A stretch of DNA of 64,000 nt from Owenia fusiformis (GCA_903813345.2 CAIIXF020000006.1:8174989-8238988); one strand, 5' to 3'. Positions 23,701 to 36,616 are shown, counted from the first letter of the stretch. Numbers and translations: made by a program. Notes: generated by a model not told the origin, from the letters alone.

Positions 23701-26700
23701 CGATTTCGCAATAATTTTTTGATCCATTCAAAGTATGGCTATATTATACTCAAATTGAAGGAATTTTGGAGTAGATCACAATTTATTATGGTATTATTTT
23801 TCAGATTTGTACCTCAGAAAATTCAAAATGGTTGCTTTGCAGGAATTCGCAATTCTAAAATCTAAATTTTTCAATTTTAACCAAAGTAACGAGTATAATT
23901 GATTGGAATTCGGTAATTGATATTTTGTTTGTTGGGATTTGCTACTCCGCGGATCGAGTTGCCGTTATCTAGTTTAAAATTGAATTTTTTTAATGGTATG
24001 TAATTTATGGATATTTCCAACATATCAGCAAAGATATTACAAAAATGAAAATGTGGACGTTTTTTGGCCCATCCTGTTTATTTTGTTTAGTTACATTTTA
24101 TTACCTTTGATAAGTTGTATAGATTAACATGATATAGTATTTTGATATTACAGGCATATAACTCATGATCGAACTGTATTAAAGGTTAATTAGTATTACT
24201 TAGTATTATGAAACCAGTGTATGTATATCTCATTGATCAAGCCACTCTTCAAAATACGATCATTGAAGTTTCTGCATAGCTTAATTATTGGTAATTATCT
24301 TTTTTGGAAGAATCAACTACTGATTAAACTTGTTTGGCACATTCACGCCCGGTGATCGTGAAAATGGGACGGAGGGGGGGGGGGGGGGGAGCAGGCAATT
24401 TCCGCTAGAAAATTCAACAAATCTGGTAAAATTATTTTTTCAAGACAGAGTTTACGATTGAATTGCAAATTGAATAAGCGCACGGTATGATAAAATATGT
24501 TAGGCATTCTAGGATTATTTTTCAGCCGATACTCTTTTAAGATATAAGATCTATTAAAAAAGGCGCAACGCAACCAACGTGCAAAAGTCAAAGTTTTTGC
24601 TATAAATCAAGCAACAATGGACTCAAGACCTGTAATAAATACTTGTAAGTGATGTTATCATAACTAAATTAATGTCATTGCTAAATTTATAAAATAAGTT
24701 TCCATACGTAAAATAAAAAATAATCGAAAATAATTAAAATGGGACGGAGGGGGGGGGGGGGGGAGGGGAAGGAGGGGGGAGTAATAATTCTATAAAGTGA
24801 AACAACTTCACACGAATTCTTGTATTTGAAAAATGAACTCATTATTACTTAGTAAGAAACTGGATGATATACACCTGGAGACTGAAAAATGGGGACATTT
24901 GGAGTAAAATGACTTAAAGTCGCGAAACATCTCTAATCATGTCTTATATACATATTGCTCCCCCCCTCCGTCCCCCCCACTCCGTCCCAAATTCATTATT
25001 TTCGATTATTTTTTATTTCACATATGGAAACTTATTTTATAAATTCAGCAATGACATTAATTTAGTTATGATAACATCACTTACAAGTATTTATATCAGG
25101 TCGTCCAGACCATTGTTGCTTGATTTATAGCAAAAACGTTGATTTGTGCCTGTTGATGGCCTTGCGCCTTTTTTAATAGATCTCATACCTTAGATGCGTA
25201 TCGTTTCAGAAAAAATCCCAGAAAACCTAACATATTCTACCATACCGTGCGCCTATCCATTTAGCAATTCAATAGTAAACTTTTTCTTGAAAAAATAAAT
25301 CTTCCAGATTTGTTGAATTTCCTAGCAGAAATTGCCTGCTCCCCCCCTCCGTCCCATATTCACGATCACCGGGCGTGACATTCAACAATGAGAAGTAACC
25401 AATGCTTATAATTATTTTCTTTAGCACAATCAATGACTGAATATCATCAGGTTTGGAAACAATCAATTACTGATTATCTTGATTGGAACAATAAACTAAT
25501 GATGAATTCATTTTACCACCTCAGATTGTTGTTTTGAATTAGCACTTCCCCCTTATCTGATATCTAAATATGACCACTCAAAATTTTATAAAACAAAGTG
25601 TGTTTTGATTACATTTTGTCACGCGAGATATTGAGGATATTTTCACATTACTTGACATTTTGACTATTTGAAACAATGTACTTTATCGGCAGCAATTCAA
25701 GAGCCCTTTAAACCCTGTAAACGCCTTATTAGCTGCTTCATATCAAATATAGCTGATAACAGAAAAACTTGATGTAAAAATGCATGCCTCGATGTGCATA
25801 ACATTATATGAGATATAATAGACCATTTTAAACAGTGGTTATATGATAAGTGTTCTTAATTAGAAAACGCGATATTTTATATAAAATTAGTCAGAAAAAC
25901 ATGTACAGTACAGTAATTCCGAGAAACTCTGTTTTTGAATACTTACATGTGTCCAGTATTCCACTAGATATCCCCAGAAATCCCAATGCTGTTACAACGA
26001 GGGCTAGTTGGGTAAACCATGGGGTGATCGTCACGGCGACTGCACCGAGAAGAAGTGAGAATGCGATAACCAATGTCTGATTGAAACGATCTATCAGAGC
26101 GCCACCTATTATTGATCCCATCAGGAAGCCCAGAGATCGACCCGTAAAAACGATAGATATTTCAGATGTTGTTACGCCAGTTTTGTCCCTTAGATCTAAA
26201 ACGGTAGGTCCTAGTACGGAAAGAGTGATGCCCTGAAAGTTCAGAGTGAAATAGACAATTTAACTCAGAAAAATCATATTGTTTTCATAAAAACACGTTC
26301 AGCCCCAATAATACGCCAATACTAATTAGACATTGATCTGTGACCTTGAAATGATCTTGACCCATAAACACTGACCTCTGGTCACTTTGTCAGTGGTCAT
26401 CAAATAGGTCTGTAGCCAACTACCTAGATAATGACCTTTGACCTTGAAATGACCTTGATATCAGGTCACCTAATCATTGGTGACAAATTCATAGAATGAA
26501 GTGAAATACCCTTGGACCAAGGATGATACGTGACATTGTTTACTCTTTTTCAAGACACAACAATACCCCTTCTGTCGGTCTGTGGCCATGAATCATATCA
26601 GTATAATCTTAACAATATGACCTTCCATTACTCTACTTATCACAAAGTAATTATGTCACATCTTGTCATATCTTTCAAGGCCATGCGATATGTGTGAATT

Positions 26701-29669
26701 GTTTTTAATTATCACCAAATACACATAGACTAACAGTGAAATACACAATCATTCAGTGTGTCGAGGATATGGAGGGCGGGTGAAGGAACAAGATCATAAG
26801 AACTAGTGTTTTAGAGTTCTTATACTATTTCTCATACTTGGTCCAATATTTCACTTCTTTTTAGCATAAATGAAGCCTTTTGAAGAAAGATGTCTATCTC
26901 GTAACTCTGGCTTCACGTTGGCAATAATTTATCTGAAAAGAACGAACTTCGGTTTTGAGGTTTGTTCACCTCAGTTGCTCAGTTGCGAACAGACCAAGTA
27001 CAAAACAACAACTAATTGTATTTAACAACGTTACGTATGTACGACCTGATAGTCTGCCAAGTGGATCAAAAATAAGAAAACCAAAGTTCAAAAAGTTCAC
27101 CTTATCTCATAAACAGGCTTGAGAATTTGCCATTATTTTGGAAAGTAGGCCGTAGAGCTGTTTTAAGGTCAGGAATTCCATGTAAATCTTATTCAACATA
27201 CTCCCCATCCATTTACCCGACTGGCCTTTTTTATGTTTTACTTTTTTTTATTTCAAAAACTACTTTTTGAAATTAAAAAAAAGAATTCAAATGTCGACAT
27301 TTTCTTGTTCGAAAGGTCGAGACATCGTTAAAACTTTTGTTGGGTCACAATGTCTTTTCATAAGCAATAATTCACTCCAAATATAGCATTTATCCTTACG
27401 TGTTTTTTGTCGAGAAAGTTAAGGAAATTCATGGGTGATAAATAAGCGAAAAATGAGCTCATCCATGCATAAAAGTGGTTCAGAGAAAAAAATTATAAAG
27501 CATTTTAAAATTTTAGTTCTAGAAATCAATGGTATTGTATTGTATCTTTTATTCCTCCACAAGGGAGAGCAAACACATAAAATTACATCATCTTAATATA
27601 CAAAAAGTATAACTACAAAGGAACATATTTAGAAAAAACATTGACAAAATCATGATTATCGGCATGTGATTTCTCACAGTGCAATTTTATGTAAATACAA
27701 GGATTCGGATTACTTTAAAGTATAACTGTCTAAATGATAGAGAGAAGTAGCAAACTCAATGATGAACTGATCGTTATCATCATCTTCTTGCGAATGTATC
27801 AGATATTTTGCCATTTTTTAAATAGTACTTAATGGTTTTCCCTGTTTTATTCTTTCAATCTAGTTAGACAATCTTACTCCCGTCGAGAGCTACTTAGATT
27901 TTGAAAGTATAGCTCTCTATCGCTAGAATCAACAGCTTAAGAATCCTGACTTCAAAGACAATTTCAGGGAATTCAGCTGACTCATGTTGCACATTATATA
28001 CCTGAAAATGTATCCTACATCGCCATCTTTCATTCAGCTCAACTATAGAACGTCTCACTGCCCTATGTATCGATCAGGACTTCATTTTATTGGTCGTGTC
28101 AAAAGTTTTGGCCAGGTATATTCAATATGGCGGCTTGACGTTTCCCAAGTTGCGCATGCGTCGATAGTATTTCCGTTTAACCGCCATATTGGAAATGGGT
28201 ATCGAACAATAAACGATTAGAACTCCTGATCGCCATAGAAGCACATCCGCGATCCTACATGCACGGGGAAAGTAGACACATATGAGCCCATAATGTAGGC
28301 TACAGTTTGAGACAAACAGCAAGCCGTTGACTGGCGCTGATCAAAATAAGATGTCACAATTCTTCAGCTGGGAGATCCTCACGATGGAGAGCTATACTTT
28401 CAAAATCTAACATGGTAGCTCTCGACGTGAGTAAAGACAATCGATATCACACCGGCACTCTTTCAAAAAAATGTTGCACCCTGGGTGTGATCACGATGAT
28501 GTCACTTCGGCTGCACGCTTTTTAATATGCTGAAATGTTTAGTGGCATATTAAATATGACATTTTATTCACGAAATAGTGTGTCAGTCTTCACAATGGTG
28601 TCATAAAGAGAGTTTTTTGCACTGTATATAGTGAAATAATATAGTAAATAAATAAACTATATATACACATTTTCAAACTTTGTACGGGGCCTTTAATGTA
28701 ATTGGTCCGTCATGGTTGAGTATATTAAAGTACAAAAATTGTAAAACAATGGAGAAAATGAAAACACGCATACAATGGATATATACACTCCCCTCCAAAT
28801 GCTTGGAGAACTTGACTCCCCATTCCATAGCCTGTTAAAACCTGTTTGCCAAGACAAGTTTTAAACAGTGTTTCAATAGTGGGTATGTTCATTTTACCTA
28901 ACTTTTGGTGGAGAGTGTATAAAAGTGTAAAAAAATTCACTCTAATTTACAAATTAGATGATTAAAATGCAGGATGAATATTGATGCCAAAGTCCGCTAT
29001 AAATAAATGGAACGCTAGACACGTTTACTTTGACCATTGCCCTTGGAGATAAGAAGTCGATGCTTTGACCCAGGGTGTACTTAGAGATGAAAGGCATGAT
29101 TAATTTGGCTCAAAGGATTATAGTCTCTGAATTAAAGTCAATCGTATTAGCTCAGATGGGGTATTCCATTCGTGTAATATAATAAGTCAAAGTATGAACC
29201 AGTGAAGGGGGTGGGGGGTTCTCGACTGGGAATCTTGTAAACCCAAATGTTCCAGTTTCTATAAAATGTAACTCATGTGTTTATACCAGCGCTTATGATC
29301 CATGGAGAAAATGCAATTAAAGTTGATATCTGATCAACCTGAACGATTTACGATTGCAATAATAATCTGCAAAACATAATAATTTCGTGTTATCAATACA
29401 GTTATTATGAATACTTGAGTAGTATCAATTTCTGCTCTGTTGCTCGTACTTACCAGCCCTATGAACGCAATATACAGACTAGCGGTCTTTACGATCTTTG
29501 TTTTCAATCCATCCGAATGAACATTCGATTTTGCAGCATCTTCATATGGGCCCAATGAAGCATTCCTATTTTCACCATGCGTAGTGATTTGTTTTCCTTT
29601 TGGACATTTCTCGGCTGCTTGATTCAGTCCTAATGTATGTAAACTGGTTGTGCTATTAACGAGTGCCAT
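20718..29669 (-). CDS. MFSD4B: MFSD4-type major facilitator transporter (sodium-dependent glucose transporter 1-like), complete
   Basis: Three exons: 29669-29454, 26232-25947 and 21889-20718, with phases 0 and 1 and GT-AG borders. Together they encode about 557 residues. Exon 1 gives a hydrophilic N-terminus and the start of helix 1 (TASLYIAFIGL). Exon 2 carries GITLSVLGPTVLDLR, which matches the FLGPTLLDLR region of MFSD4A/B. It also carries the MFS loop GSIIGGALIDRF and ends ISSGILDT, the family's GxxDT motif. Exon 3 starts GQVFLLLVWESK, then FQLSHFFFGIGSFIGPLLAKPF. It then has a long Asn/Tyr-rich, N-glycosylatable loop (about residues 205-260) and the C-terminal six helices. MFSD4B in mammals transports glucose with sodium, and MFSD4A is poorly characterised; the A/B choice rests on short motifs. 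Introns of 3.2 and 4.1 kb are full of DNA elements. Confidence 0.88.
22111..24076. mobile_element. About 2-kb non-autonomous element with AGGGTGGGCCAAAAAA ends, in MFSD4-like intron 2
   Basis: The left end TAGGGTGGGCCAAAAAATCC, followed by ACAT, pairs with ATGTGGACGTTTTTTGGCCC followed by ATCCTG on the right. TA precedes the left end; the right flank is TTTA, so the duplication has decayed or the border is one base off. The interior has no transposase. It includes a nested piece at 23430-23960 with AACGAACGAAGTTCGG, the CCGTCC run and a G tract of about 18 at 23537. Confidence 0.65.
24344..25377. mobile_element. 1034-bp foldback element, CAC ends, about 415-bp inverted repeats, 5-bp target duplication
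   Basis: The ends are CACGCCCGGTGATCGTGAA and its exact reverse complement. The left arm (24344 to about 24755) and right arm (about 24958 to 25377) are reverse complements with modest divergence. Flanking both ends is the identical 5-mer ACATT (24339-24343 and 25378-25382). GGGACGGAGGGGG tracts sit in both arms, at the outer and inner edges. No protein is encoded. Known animal DNA transposons with CAC termini and 5-bp duplications are Transib and the RAG-like elements, so this could be a non-autonomous relative; that is inference. It lies in intron 2 of the MFSD4-like gene, 565 bp from exon 2. Confidence 0.85.
26330..26470. repeat. TGACCTTGAAATGA-rich short repeat in MFSD4-like intron 1
   Basis: TGACCTTGAAATGATCTTGA and TGACCTTGAAATGACCTTGA recur within 120 bp, with several more GGTCA/TGACC half-sites nearby. 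This resembles the GACCTT module of the dispersed repeat family. Nuclear-receptor half-sites have the same core, but nothing shows function. Confidence 0.4.
27874..28434. mobile_element. 561-bp MITE with 8-bp target duplication
   Basis: The ends are TTACTCCCGTCGAGAGCTAC and its near-exact inverse. The arms extend about 75 bp (AGATTTTGAAAGTATAGCTC is shared). The 8-mer AGACAATC is perfectly duplicated at 27866-27873 and 28435-28442. Eight-base duplications are typical of hAT and a few other superfamilies, but the ends are not classic hAT. The interior contains a second inverted pair around CAATATGGCGGCTTGACG and CCGCCATATTGGAAATGGG (28124-28200). It lies in MFSD4-like intron 1. Confidence 0.85.
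28782..28920. mobile_element. Short MITE with CACTCCCCTCCAAA ends
   Basis: ATATACACTCCCCTCCAAAT at the left and the inverse TTTGGTGGAGAGTGTAT at the right bracket about 140 bp, with TA-rich flanks. The ends match those of the 57922-58797 element and the minisatellite at 7022-7375. An internal short inverted pair (AAACCTGTTT, AAGTTTTAAACAG) suggests a hairpin. Confidence 0.65.
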
Positions 29670-30890
29670 TGTGATAAGGCTATATTATAATTACTATTTT
29701 TCTTTATTCGATCTTGAATGTTGTATTGTGGTTCTTTTCGAACTGTGTCTGTGATTATCTTCGTTTATTGTATAAGTACTGATATTCTATCCTGTGTCAG
29801 TGCAATGTGCAAGCGTTGCATAAATAGTTATTTCAAGACACAAGTAATAGATACAGTTTAATGTGAATTGTGTAAAACATACGCACGCTCTCATCATCCC
29901 TCGCAGTTATTGTACCGACTCACACAGGATCAAGAGCTAAAATAAAGGTTTCTATACTAAAATATTTTAGAATGTATAGTAAGCCAGTGTTTTTAAATGT
30001 AATGCTTCTTTTAAGCGCCAGTCAACCAATGTTCAATTCATCTGCTTCAATGTATTCAAAATAAAGGCTTACGTGCATTTATACAGGTTAAGACATAAAC
30101 AGGGTGGAGCAAAATATCGCTTAATTAAATGAAAAAATAACCCACTTATTAACTCAAATAGGTAAAATAATTTCTAAAACAAATTGATACAGCAACTACA
30201 GTACTTCAACGTAATATTTGGTTGCATGTAAGTTGAAAGTTCTTTCTTTAAGCTAAATTTCATTTTTATGTGGCTTCGGGTGGTTTAAATAATAGTGCAT
30301 TTTAATTCAGATTTGTATAGATGGCATTGGAAGGGAAGTGTAGCTAATACAGCGAACACCCTGTATATCCTTTACAGAACAATACATATAACTTACTCTA
30401 TGATTACATGTATTGATTATTGACATGAGCGTAATTTGAAGATTTCCAACATTTCGTTGATGACGCAACTTACTACTTAAAGATACAATACAATATAGAT
30501 AAGTTAATGAATTATAAGTTAAAAGTTAATAAATCATAAGTTAAAAACTAATACCTGCAGTATACACGGTGTCTCGTCAGTAATTTAATAAGCAGTGATA
30601 CGATAATTAAATTATTCTGATACTTTTGTGCCTTGTTACTAACTATACAACTACTATGGGAAAATTTAGTAAGACTGAAAAAATGACGTTGTTTATTATG
30701 ATGTTTATTTTTGAAAGGGTGAAAATTTGATAGTTAAATTCCATGCCATTTTAGCATAAGGTTTCTTGATTACTCAAAATAAAAAGATGAAATAGGCTAA
30801 AGTATTGACTTATACCATAAAATGATATTATTTTTTATGTAAATTGACGTTGAACATATTTTTCGGATTTCAAAACCATTAGCAGCTATT
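29670..30890. other. Upstream region of the MFSD4-like gene
   Basis: No coding exon is seen. It should contain the promoter and 5' UTR of the minus-strand transporter gene. Apart from the small element at 30100-30363 it is AT-rich and featureless. Confidence 0.4.
30100..30363. mobile_element. 264-bp MITE with CAGGGTG ends
   Basis: CAGGGTGGAGCAAAATATCG at the left and CGAACACCCTG at the right. TA follows the right end; the left flank is AA, so the duplication is imperfect. The end sequence fits the CAGGGTG family seen at 19821, 22111 and 39800. Confidence 0.5.
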
Positions 30891-33500
30891 AATGCCACGA
30901 TGGGTATGCCAGTCAGTCAATATACATAATCCATGCATTGTCTGATTCTTTAGCTTCAATTTGGTGAATATTTCATACACACTCAAGCTGTAATCATGGC
31001 AAAGATAGAAGCGAAACTTTGAAAAAGCCCTGAACAATTGGGATGGCATATTCACCTAGTTACCATGGCAACATCATATTGGATTAACATAGGCATTGCC
31101 AGGGGGTGCGATGGGTGCGCCCCCATAAACAAAAAAAAATAGAACCATTAAATAGAAGAAGAGCTTTAAAATCATTTTGACCTGAAGCTTCTTGCTCAGT
31201 TTTGGAGGAAGGTGCATCAATTTTGTAAAATTCAAAACAAATCTTAAAAACATTTTTGAGTTGCTTATGCCACAATCGCAATCCCCCTCTCCTGACTGAA
31301 CGCTGGCTGCACCCCTGATTAATAATTGCCATTATGACATCATAACATAACACAATCCAAATTGAATAATTTTCTATAGTTATAAGATTATTTTCTGTCA
31401 TCATATTTTAAATAGAATACATGTGTCAGTCAACTAGTCAAAATGTAAAATTTCCCAAAGAATTCTTTTTACATTAGATAGTTCTGCTACGTGCTGTAAC
31501 CATAGCAACAGCATAAATTGGACACTTTTATTACATTTTTGATTCCATCAATTTTTATGACCATGCAAGTATAAATGAAATAAAATTATAAACTTAAACT
31601 ATAAACTTAAAGAAATAAACTAATTAATTAGTTAAAAGCATTACTGACTATTTTAAAGACAATAATATCACAGATTAATACATCATGATTAAGATAAAAT
31701 ATGCAAGAACAAACATTTATGACGTCATAATCAATATGCAAATCATCATATTTGCATAGTTTACTAACTGTCTGATTGCTCTATCTATTACCTTTGATTT
31801 GGTGCAAATTCCATCTAAATCTGATCATTAATGAAGAAAATAAGGGCCAAACACTGAATCGAGCCCCTAAAAGTGGGTGGGGCATATTTACTTTGTTACC
31901 ATAGCAACGCCATCGTTGATTCAGAATTGTCAACTTAATATATCCTGATTGCATTATCTATTACTTTCAATTTGGTCTGAATTTCATCAAAATCTGAGCA
32001 ATAATGGTGGAGATGGGGGCCAAACACTGAAAAGAGCCCCTAAAAACGGGCATGGCATATTTACTTGGTTACCATAGCAACGGCATCGCATATTCAGAAT
32101 TGCCCATAATATTCCTTGATCATACTTTATACATGTAAAGAAATAGAATGTAAATCAATCATTGTTTTCAGCTTTGACCTACTTTTATGGTGAATGTCAA
32201 AGGACAAGATACCAATTTGGAATCATCTTGAGCAATTTTACCTTATTTCAAGAAAATAATTTCGAAAACAGCTATGGTAGTCATACCATAACAGGTATAT
32301 CTGTCAATCTACATTCCCCATGCATCGTCTGATTCTTTAGTTTCCATTTGATGAAAATTTCATATAAACCAGAGCTATCATCATGACAACTGATAGAATC
32401 AAGACTTTGGAAAAGACCTGAAAAGTGGGGATGGCATATTCACCTGAATACAACAGCTAACATAGGCATAGCCAGGTGGTGTGATTGGGGCAACCCCCCC
32501 CCCATTTACCAATAAAAATAGAACCATTACAGCAGGAGATCCAAGACGTCATATCCATTGTTCTTTCGGCATAAGAGCTTTAAAATGCTTTTGACTTGAA
32601 GCTTCTAGCTCAACTTTGAAGGAATTTTTGTATAATTCAAGTCAAATTAAACTTTTTTGAGTTGCTTATGCCCATATCGCACCCCCTCCCCCTGATTGAA
32701 AGCTGGTTGCGCCCCTGATTAATAATTGCCATTATGACATCATAATATACACAGTCCAAATTAGATAATTTTCTATCGTTATTAGGTTATTTTCTGCCAG
32801 CCATCAAATTTTAAAAGGAATACATGTCAGTCAACTAGTCAAAATGTAACATTTCCCAAAGAATTGTTTTCACAGCAGATAGTTTTGCAACATACTGTTA
32901 CCATAGCAACAGCTTGAATTGGATATTTTCATTACATTTTTTCAATTTTTATGACCATACATGTATGAATGAAATAAACTAATAAACTCATCGAAAAGAA
33001 ATGAACTAATTAACTACTTAAAAGCATTACTGACCATTTTAAAGACAATAATTTCCCAGATTTTACATCATGATTAAAATAAAATATGCAAGAACAAACG
33101 TGTATGACGTCATAATTAATATGCAAATCACCTTATTTGCATATTTTATAAACCGTTTGATTGCTCTTTCCATGACCTTTCATTTGGTACAAATGTCACC
33201 TAAATCTGAGCAATATTGACGAAGATAGGGACCAAACACTGAAAAGAGCCTCTAAAAGTGGGTGTGTGATATTTACTTTGCTACCATAGCAACGCCATAT
33301 CGGATTCAGAATTGCCAACTTAATATTTCCTAATTGCATTATCCATTATCTTCCATTTGGTGTGAATTTCATCTAAATCTGAGCAATAATGACAGAGATA
33401 GGGGCTATACACTGAAAAGAGCCCATAAAATTGGGCGTGGCATATTTACTTGGTTACCATAGCAACGCCGTCGCGGATTCAGAATTGCCAACATCATTTT
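30890..33500. repeat. Segmental tandem duplication, about 1.3-1.4 kb per copy, with nested sub-repeats
   Basis: Copy 1 (about 30890-32280) and copy 2 (about 32280-33500) run collinearly. Shared landmarks in order are GTCTGATTCTTTAG, GGGATGGCATATTCACCT, the GCGCCCC/GCACCCC stretch, ATTGCCATTATGACATCATA, TCAACTAGTCAAAATGTAA, TATGACGTCATAATTAATAT and repeated GTTACCATAGCAACGCCAT. Within each copy a sub-unit of about 150-180 bp (GTTACCATAGCAAC, CAGAATTGCCAAC, ATCTAAATCTGAGCAATAAT, CCAAACACTGAAAAGAGCCC) repeats two or three times. The copies are roughly 80-90 percent alike by eye. No protein is encoded. Confidence 0.8.
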
Positions 33501-36200
33501 TCTTGATCAGTATCACTTCTAGTTCATGAAAACATATGTCGCTTAGCTCGCCTCTAAAAACGGGACACGGAACCTCTTATTTGGACTTTTGCTCCCACAC
33601 TATAGGCCTATATATTTTGTAAATAGATTACTTAGCTCATAATGAACGCTTTAGAGAGGTACTAGACACGGTTTATAACGGACACGTGTGACAATAGACT
33701 AGATGCGAGTAGAAATAATCTTGATTTACGTCATTGGATATTCAAAATTCAGTCAAACTGATGTCATATTTGAAATCTACATGTAAAAGTAAATCTAGAA
33801 ATATGGTTTCGAAAATTGTTTATCAACTTTGAAAATTTAATTTTTTTTGAAAATGATAATTCTAGTTCGGGTTGATTCCCCATAGACCCCATGTTACAAA
33901 ATCACAAAAAGTGAAATATCTTTTCTTGTATTGGACAGATAACATTGTCCTTTACTGGACATATTTCAAATTGCATAACTATTAGATACATAAGGGTTAT
34001 ATGAGAATTGAACCAATAAAACAGATGTAGTTTAAGTTAAAGGGAACTTTCTACTATACCCACCATGCTATCTGACCCGAACGAGCCACCTGGTGGTGAA
34101 ACTGATAACTACCTTCTCGCATCTGCGTTATTTTAAAGAAATAAGAACAATAAATTCATATAAATTCGCATCCTCCGAACGCAGGAGTCCAGATATCAGC
34201 CGCTATGTGGAAGGAACATAGTGGATGATGTCTGACCCCTGCGTTCGAAGGATGTTGGTTTTAGTGAGCAAGGTTATGATAATAATATTGTCGCCCAAAG
34301 TGGTTTACAAGCCATTCACCTTACTCGATTTTTCTTAAGTTTTCAGAATGCTGGCAGGGCGCGCATATCATCTTATGGTTGACTTGGGGATGATTGATGA
34401 TCTTTCAATGTTTTGATATCATTTATAACTTGTAACTTTCCTTCTCACGGTCATATCTGTCTATCCATCAAGATCTCCTTCAAGCGTATCCTTGTCACCT
34501 TCAATCGTATCCTTATATCCTTCAATCGTATCTGTGGCGCTGATCCTTCATTCAATTCATTGAGCCATGCCTAGTGGTAGTTATCAGTATTACTCTACTA
34601 CTCTACTATACAAATGAGATGATATATACCATGTACATTTGTACCATATCTATCCATCTACCTATCTATATTTAGATATTGTATATGAACCCATCCAGGG
34701 TTAGCTCATAATCTGTTAAATATGAATTCCCGAAGGCGAAGTATAACTTGAGCACTAGTTTGTGCACAGTCGGTTTTCATTCATTGGTTTTCATATTTTT
34801 AAAATATTATTTTCACTAAAACAAATAGAAGGCAGCTGGCCAGAAAACGTCAATGTATTAACAATAGCATAAAGTTCTAAAAATGAACTTCTATAATATG
34901 TTATGGGAACCTCTAACTTGCAATCAATTACTAGTATACTTAATTGCTATACCCATATACCCCCATCAACAGCCAAAATTACAGAGATCATACAAAAAGT
35001 AAAACAATCTGGATTGGGGGGGGTGTCCCCAAACGTCACAGGAAAGTGTTGAGACATAACATAACAAGGGATCTTAAAAGCCAATGGATGAAGTAATGGA
35101 TCAAGTACCAAGGGAAGGTTTACGACGAGACCCCTAAGCAGAAAAACACTACCAAGAAAGTAAACATGGAACTGAAAATGTAGAAAAAACTATTGACAAG
35201 AATTACCTTAATAACGTTAAGCTTAAGCAAGAGATTCTTATAAATAAATGGCAAATAGTACTTCCAACCGTTAACTCTTATAACCTGATATCCTTATCGA
35301 AAATATACTCCCCATTTCTTTGATGGAAGAGAGGAATTCAAGGTATCCAAAGGTCAGTGTTGTTTCCATCGTTCAAACGTCCCTGGATGCTATAAACGTT
35401 GGAGGAACCACATCATGTGAAAGGAAATCGAAACATCCGCAAGATATATCTGAGCCTTAGAACGGGAGTGATATAAGGAGAAAGTAGTTGTTAAGGTCTA
35501 CTCGGCTGAGGGTGTATGAAAAGACCAACCACCGACCCCACTACCGACCACCGACCAGTCAACCTCTACGCTTGGGTCCAAAATCTGTAGTCGATCCTTG
35601 GAGGTCGGTGGTCGGGGGGGGGGGGGAGTGGTCAATCTTTTTCGTGCATCCATTAATTAGCATAGGGTGTTGATATGGTACAGCCCTAATGATCTAAGGT
35701 TTCTGTAACTGTCATCAATCAAATTCATTTACCCAGTTTCAATATGCGTGCACACTCTTTGGCACCATTGTTCCATTGTTATGCAAGTGCATATCATTTT
35801 AGTTAGTGGGTTATTGTGAAAACCACCTGCATTATTTGATTTTAATCATTTTCAGCCACAGAATAAAATGCATCGCGACTGACTACAGATGCAGGAATAA
35901 AAATAATGTGTGTTCACTTGAACACTTATTGGCACACAACACATTTATTTATTACACACTGCCCACTTTAATCGACCGCATCGTAGAAGAGATGCATGCT
36001 GATTACAATTTTATCATCACTCATTAAAGGGGGTTAAAAAGACTAAATGTTCAGAAACGGAGAAATTAAATAGAACGCACAAACTTGAAATATTTTCATG
36101 GAATAGGAATGATATTACGTACATTTTTCTGTTATGATTTAAAATAGTGTGTCACACATTTACCGCTAATTTAGCATACAATTGAAAATGGATCTTGCAC
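33501..36200. other. Non-coding stretch with small hairpins
   Basis: No gene is seen. At 34168-34252 CATCCTCCGAACGCAGG is mirrored by CCTGCGTTCGAAGGATG, a 90-bp hairpin element. At 35520-35625 ACCGACCACCGACC pairs loosely with GGTCGGTGGTCGG next to a G tract of about 12. The open frame starting at 35488 is an artefact of this repeat. Confidence 0.45.
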
Positions 36201-36204
36201 CCCA

Positions 36205-36445
36205 TGCAGACAGATCGCCTAAAATTACATTCGCATGATGCGAGACTCGACATTCGGCAGGAAACTGGAAACATTTTGTCACCCATGTGGCAAATCATTT
36301 TTTCAAACTTAATAAATGTTGAATGGTAGTCACATTAAGTTATACAAGAATGAGAATAGCATAACGGTTTGAAAAGTGATGGCGGTGATTGAAATTACGA
36401 TGTAAAGATAAAACCGCTCCAAAATATTTGTAGACTTCTTTGAAA
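36205..36445. repeat. Dispersed repeat, copy 1 (second copy at 51561-51826)
   Basis: CAGACAGATCGCCTAAAATT and GAAAAGTGATGGCGGTGATTG with ATGTAAAGATAAAACCGC occur in the same order and orientation at 51561-51826, about 80 percent identical with a few indels. No ends or target duplications could be defined. Confidence 0.75.
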
Positions 36446-36616
36446 AATTTAGAAGTATAACAAAACAAAACAAAAAATATAAATAGTAAGGCTTTCCGGT
36501 CCAATTCCCCTGGTAGCATTAACATTGGTCTTATATACAGGGTGGGCCAATACAAATTGGAATATTCTTCTATTTATTGAATTGTCTTTATTTTTGCAGT
36601 GATATTGGAGACTTTA

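Noticed and set aside
26330-26470. Nuclear receptor response element cluster (TGACC half-sites)
   Set aside because: The half-sites belong to a repeat-like TGACCTTGAAATGA sequence also seen in the dispersed module; no evidence of function.
36535-36560. CAGGGTGGGCCAATACAAATT as another complete CAGGGTG MITE
   Set aside because: Only one end is present; no inverse partner was found, so it is at most a truncated copy.
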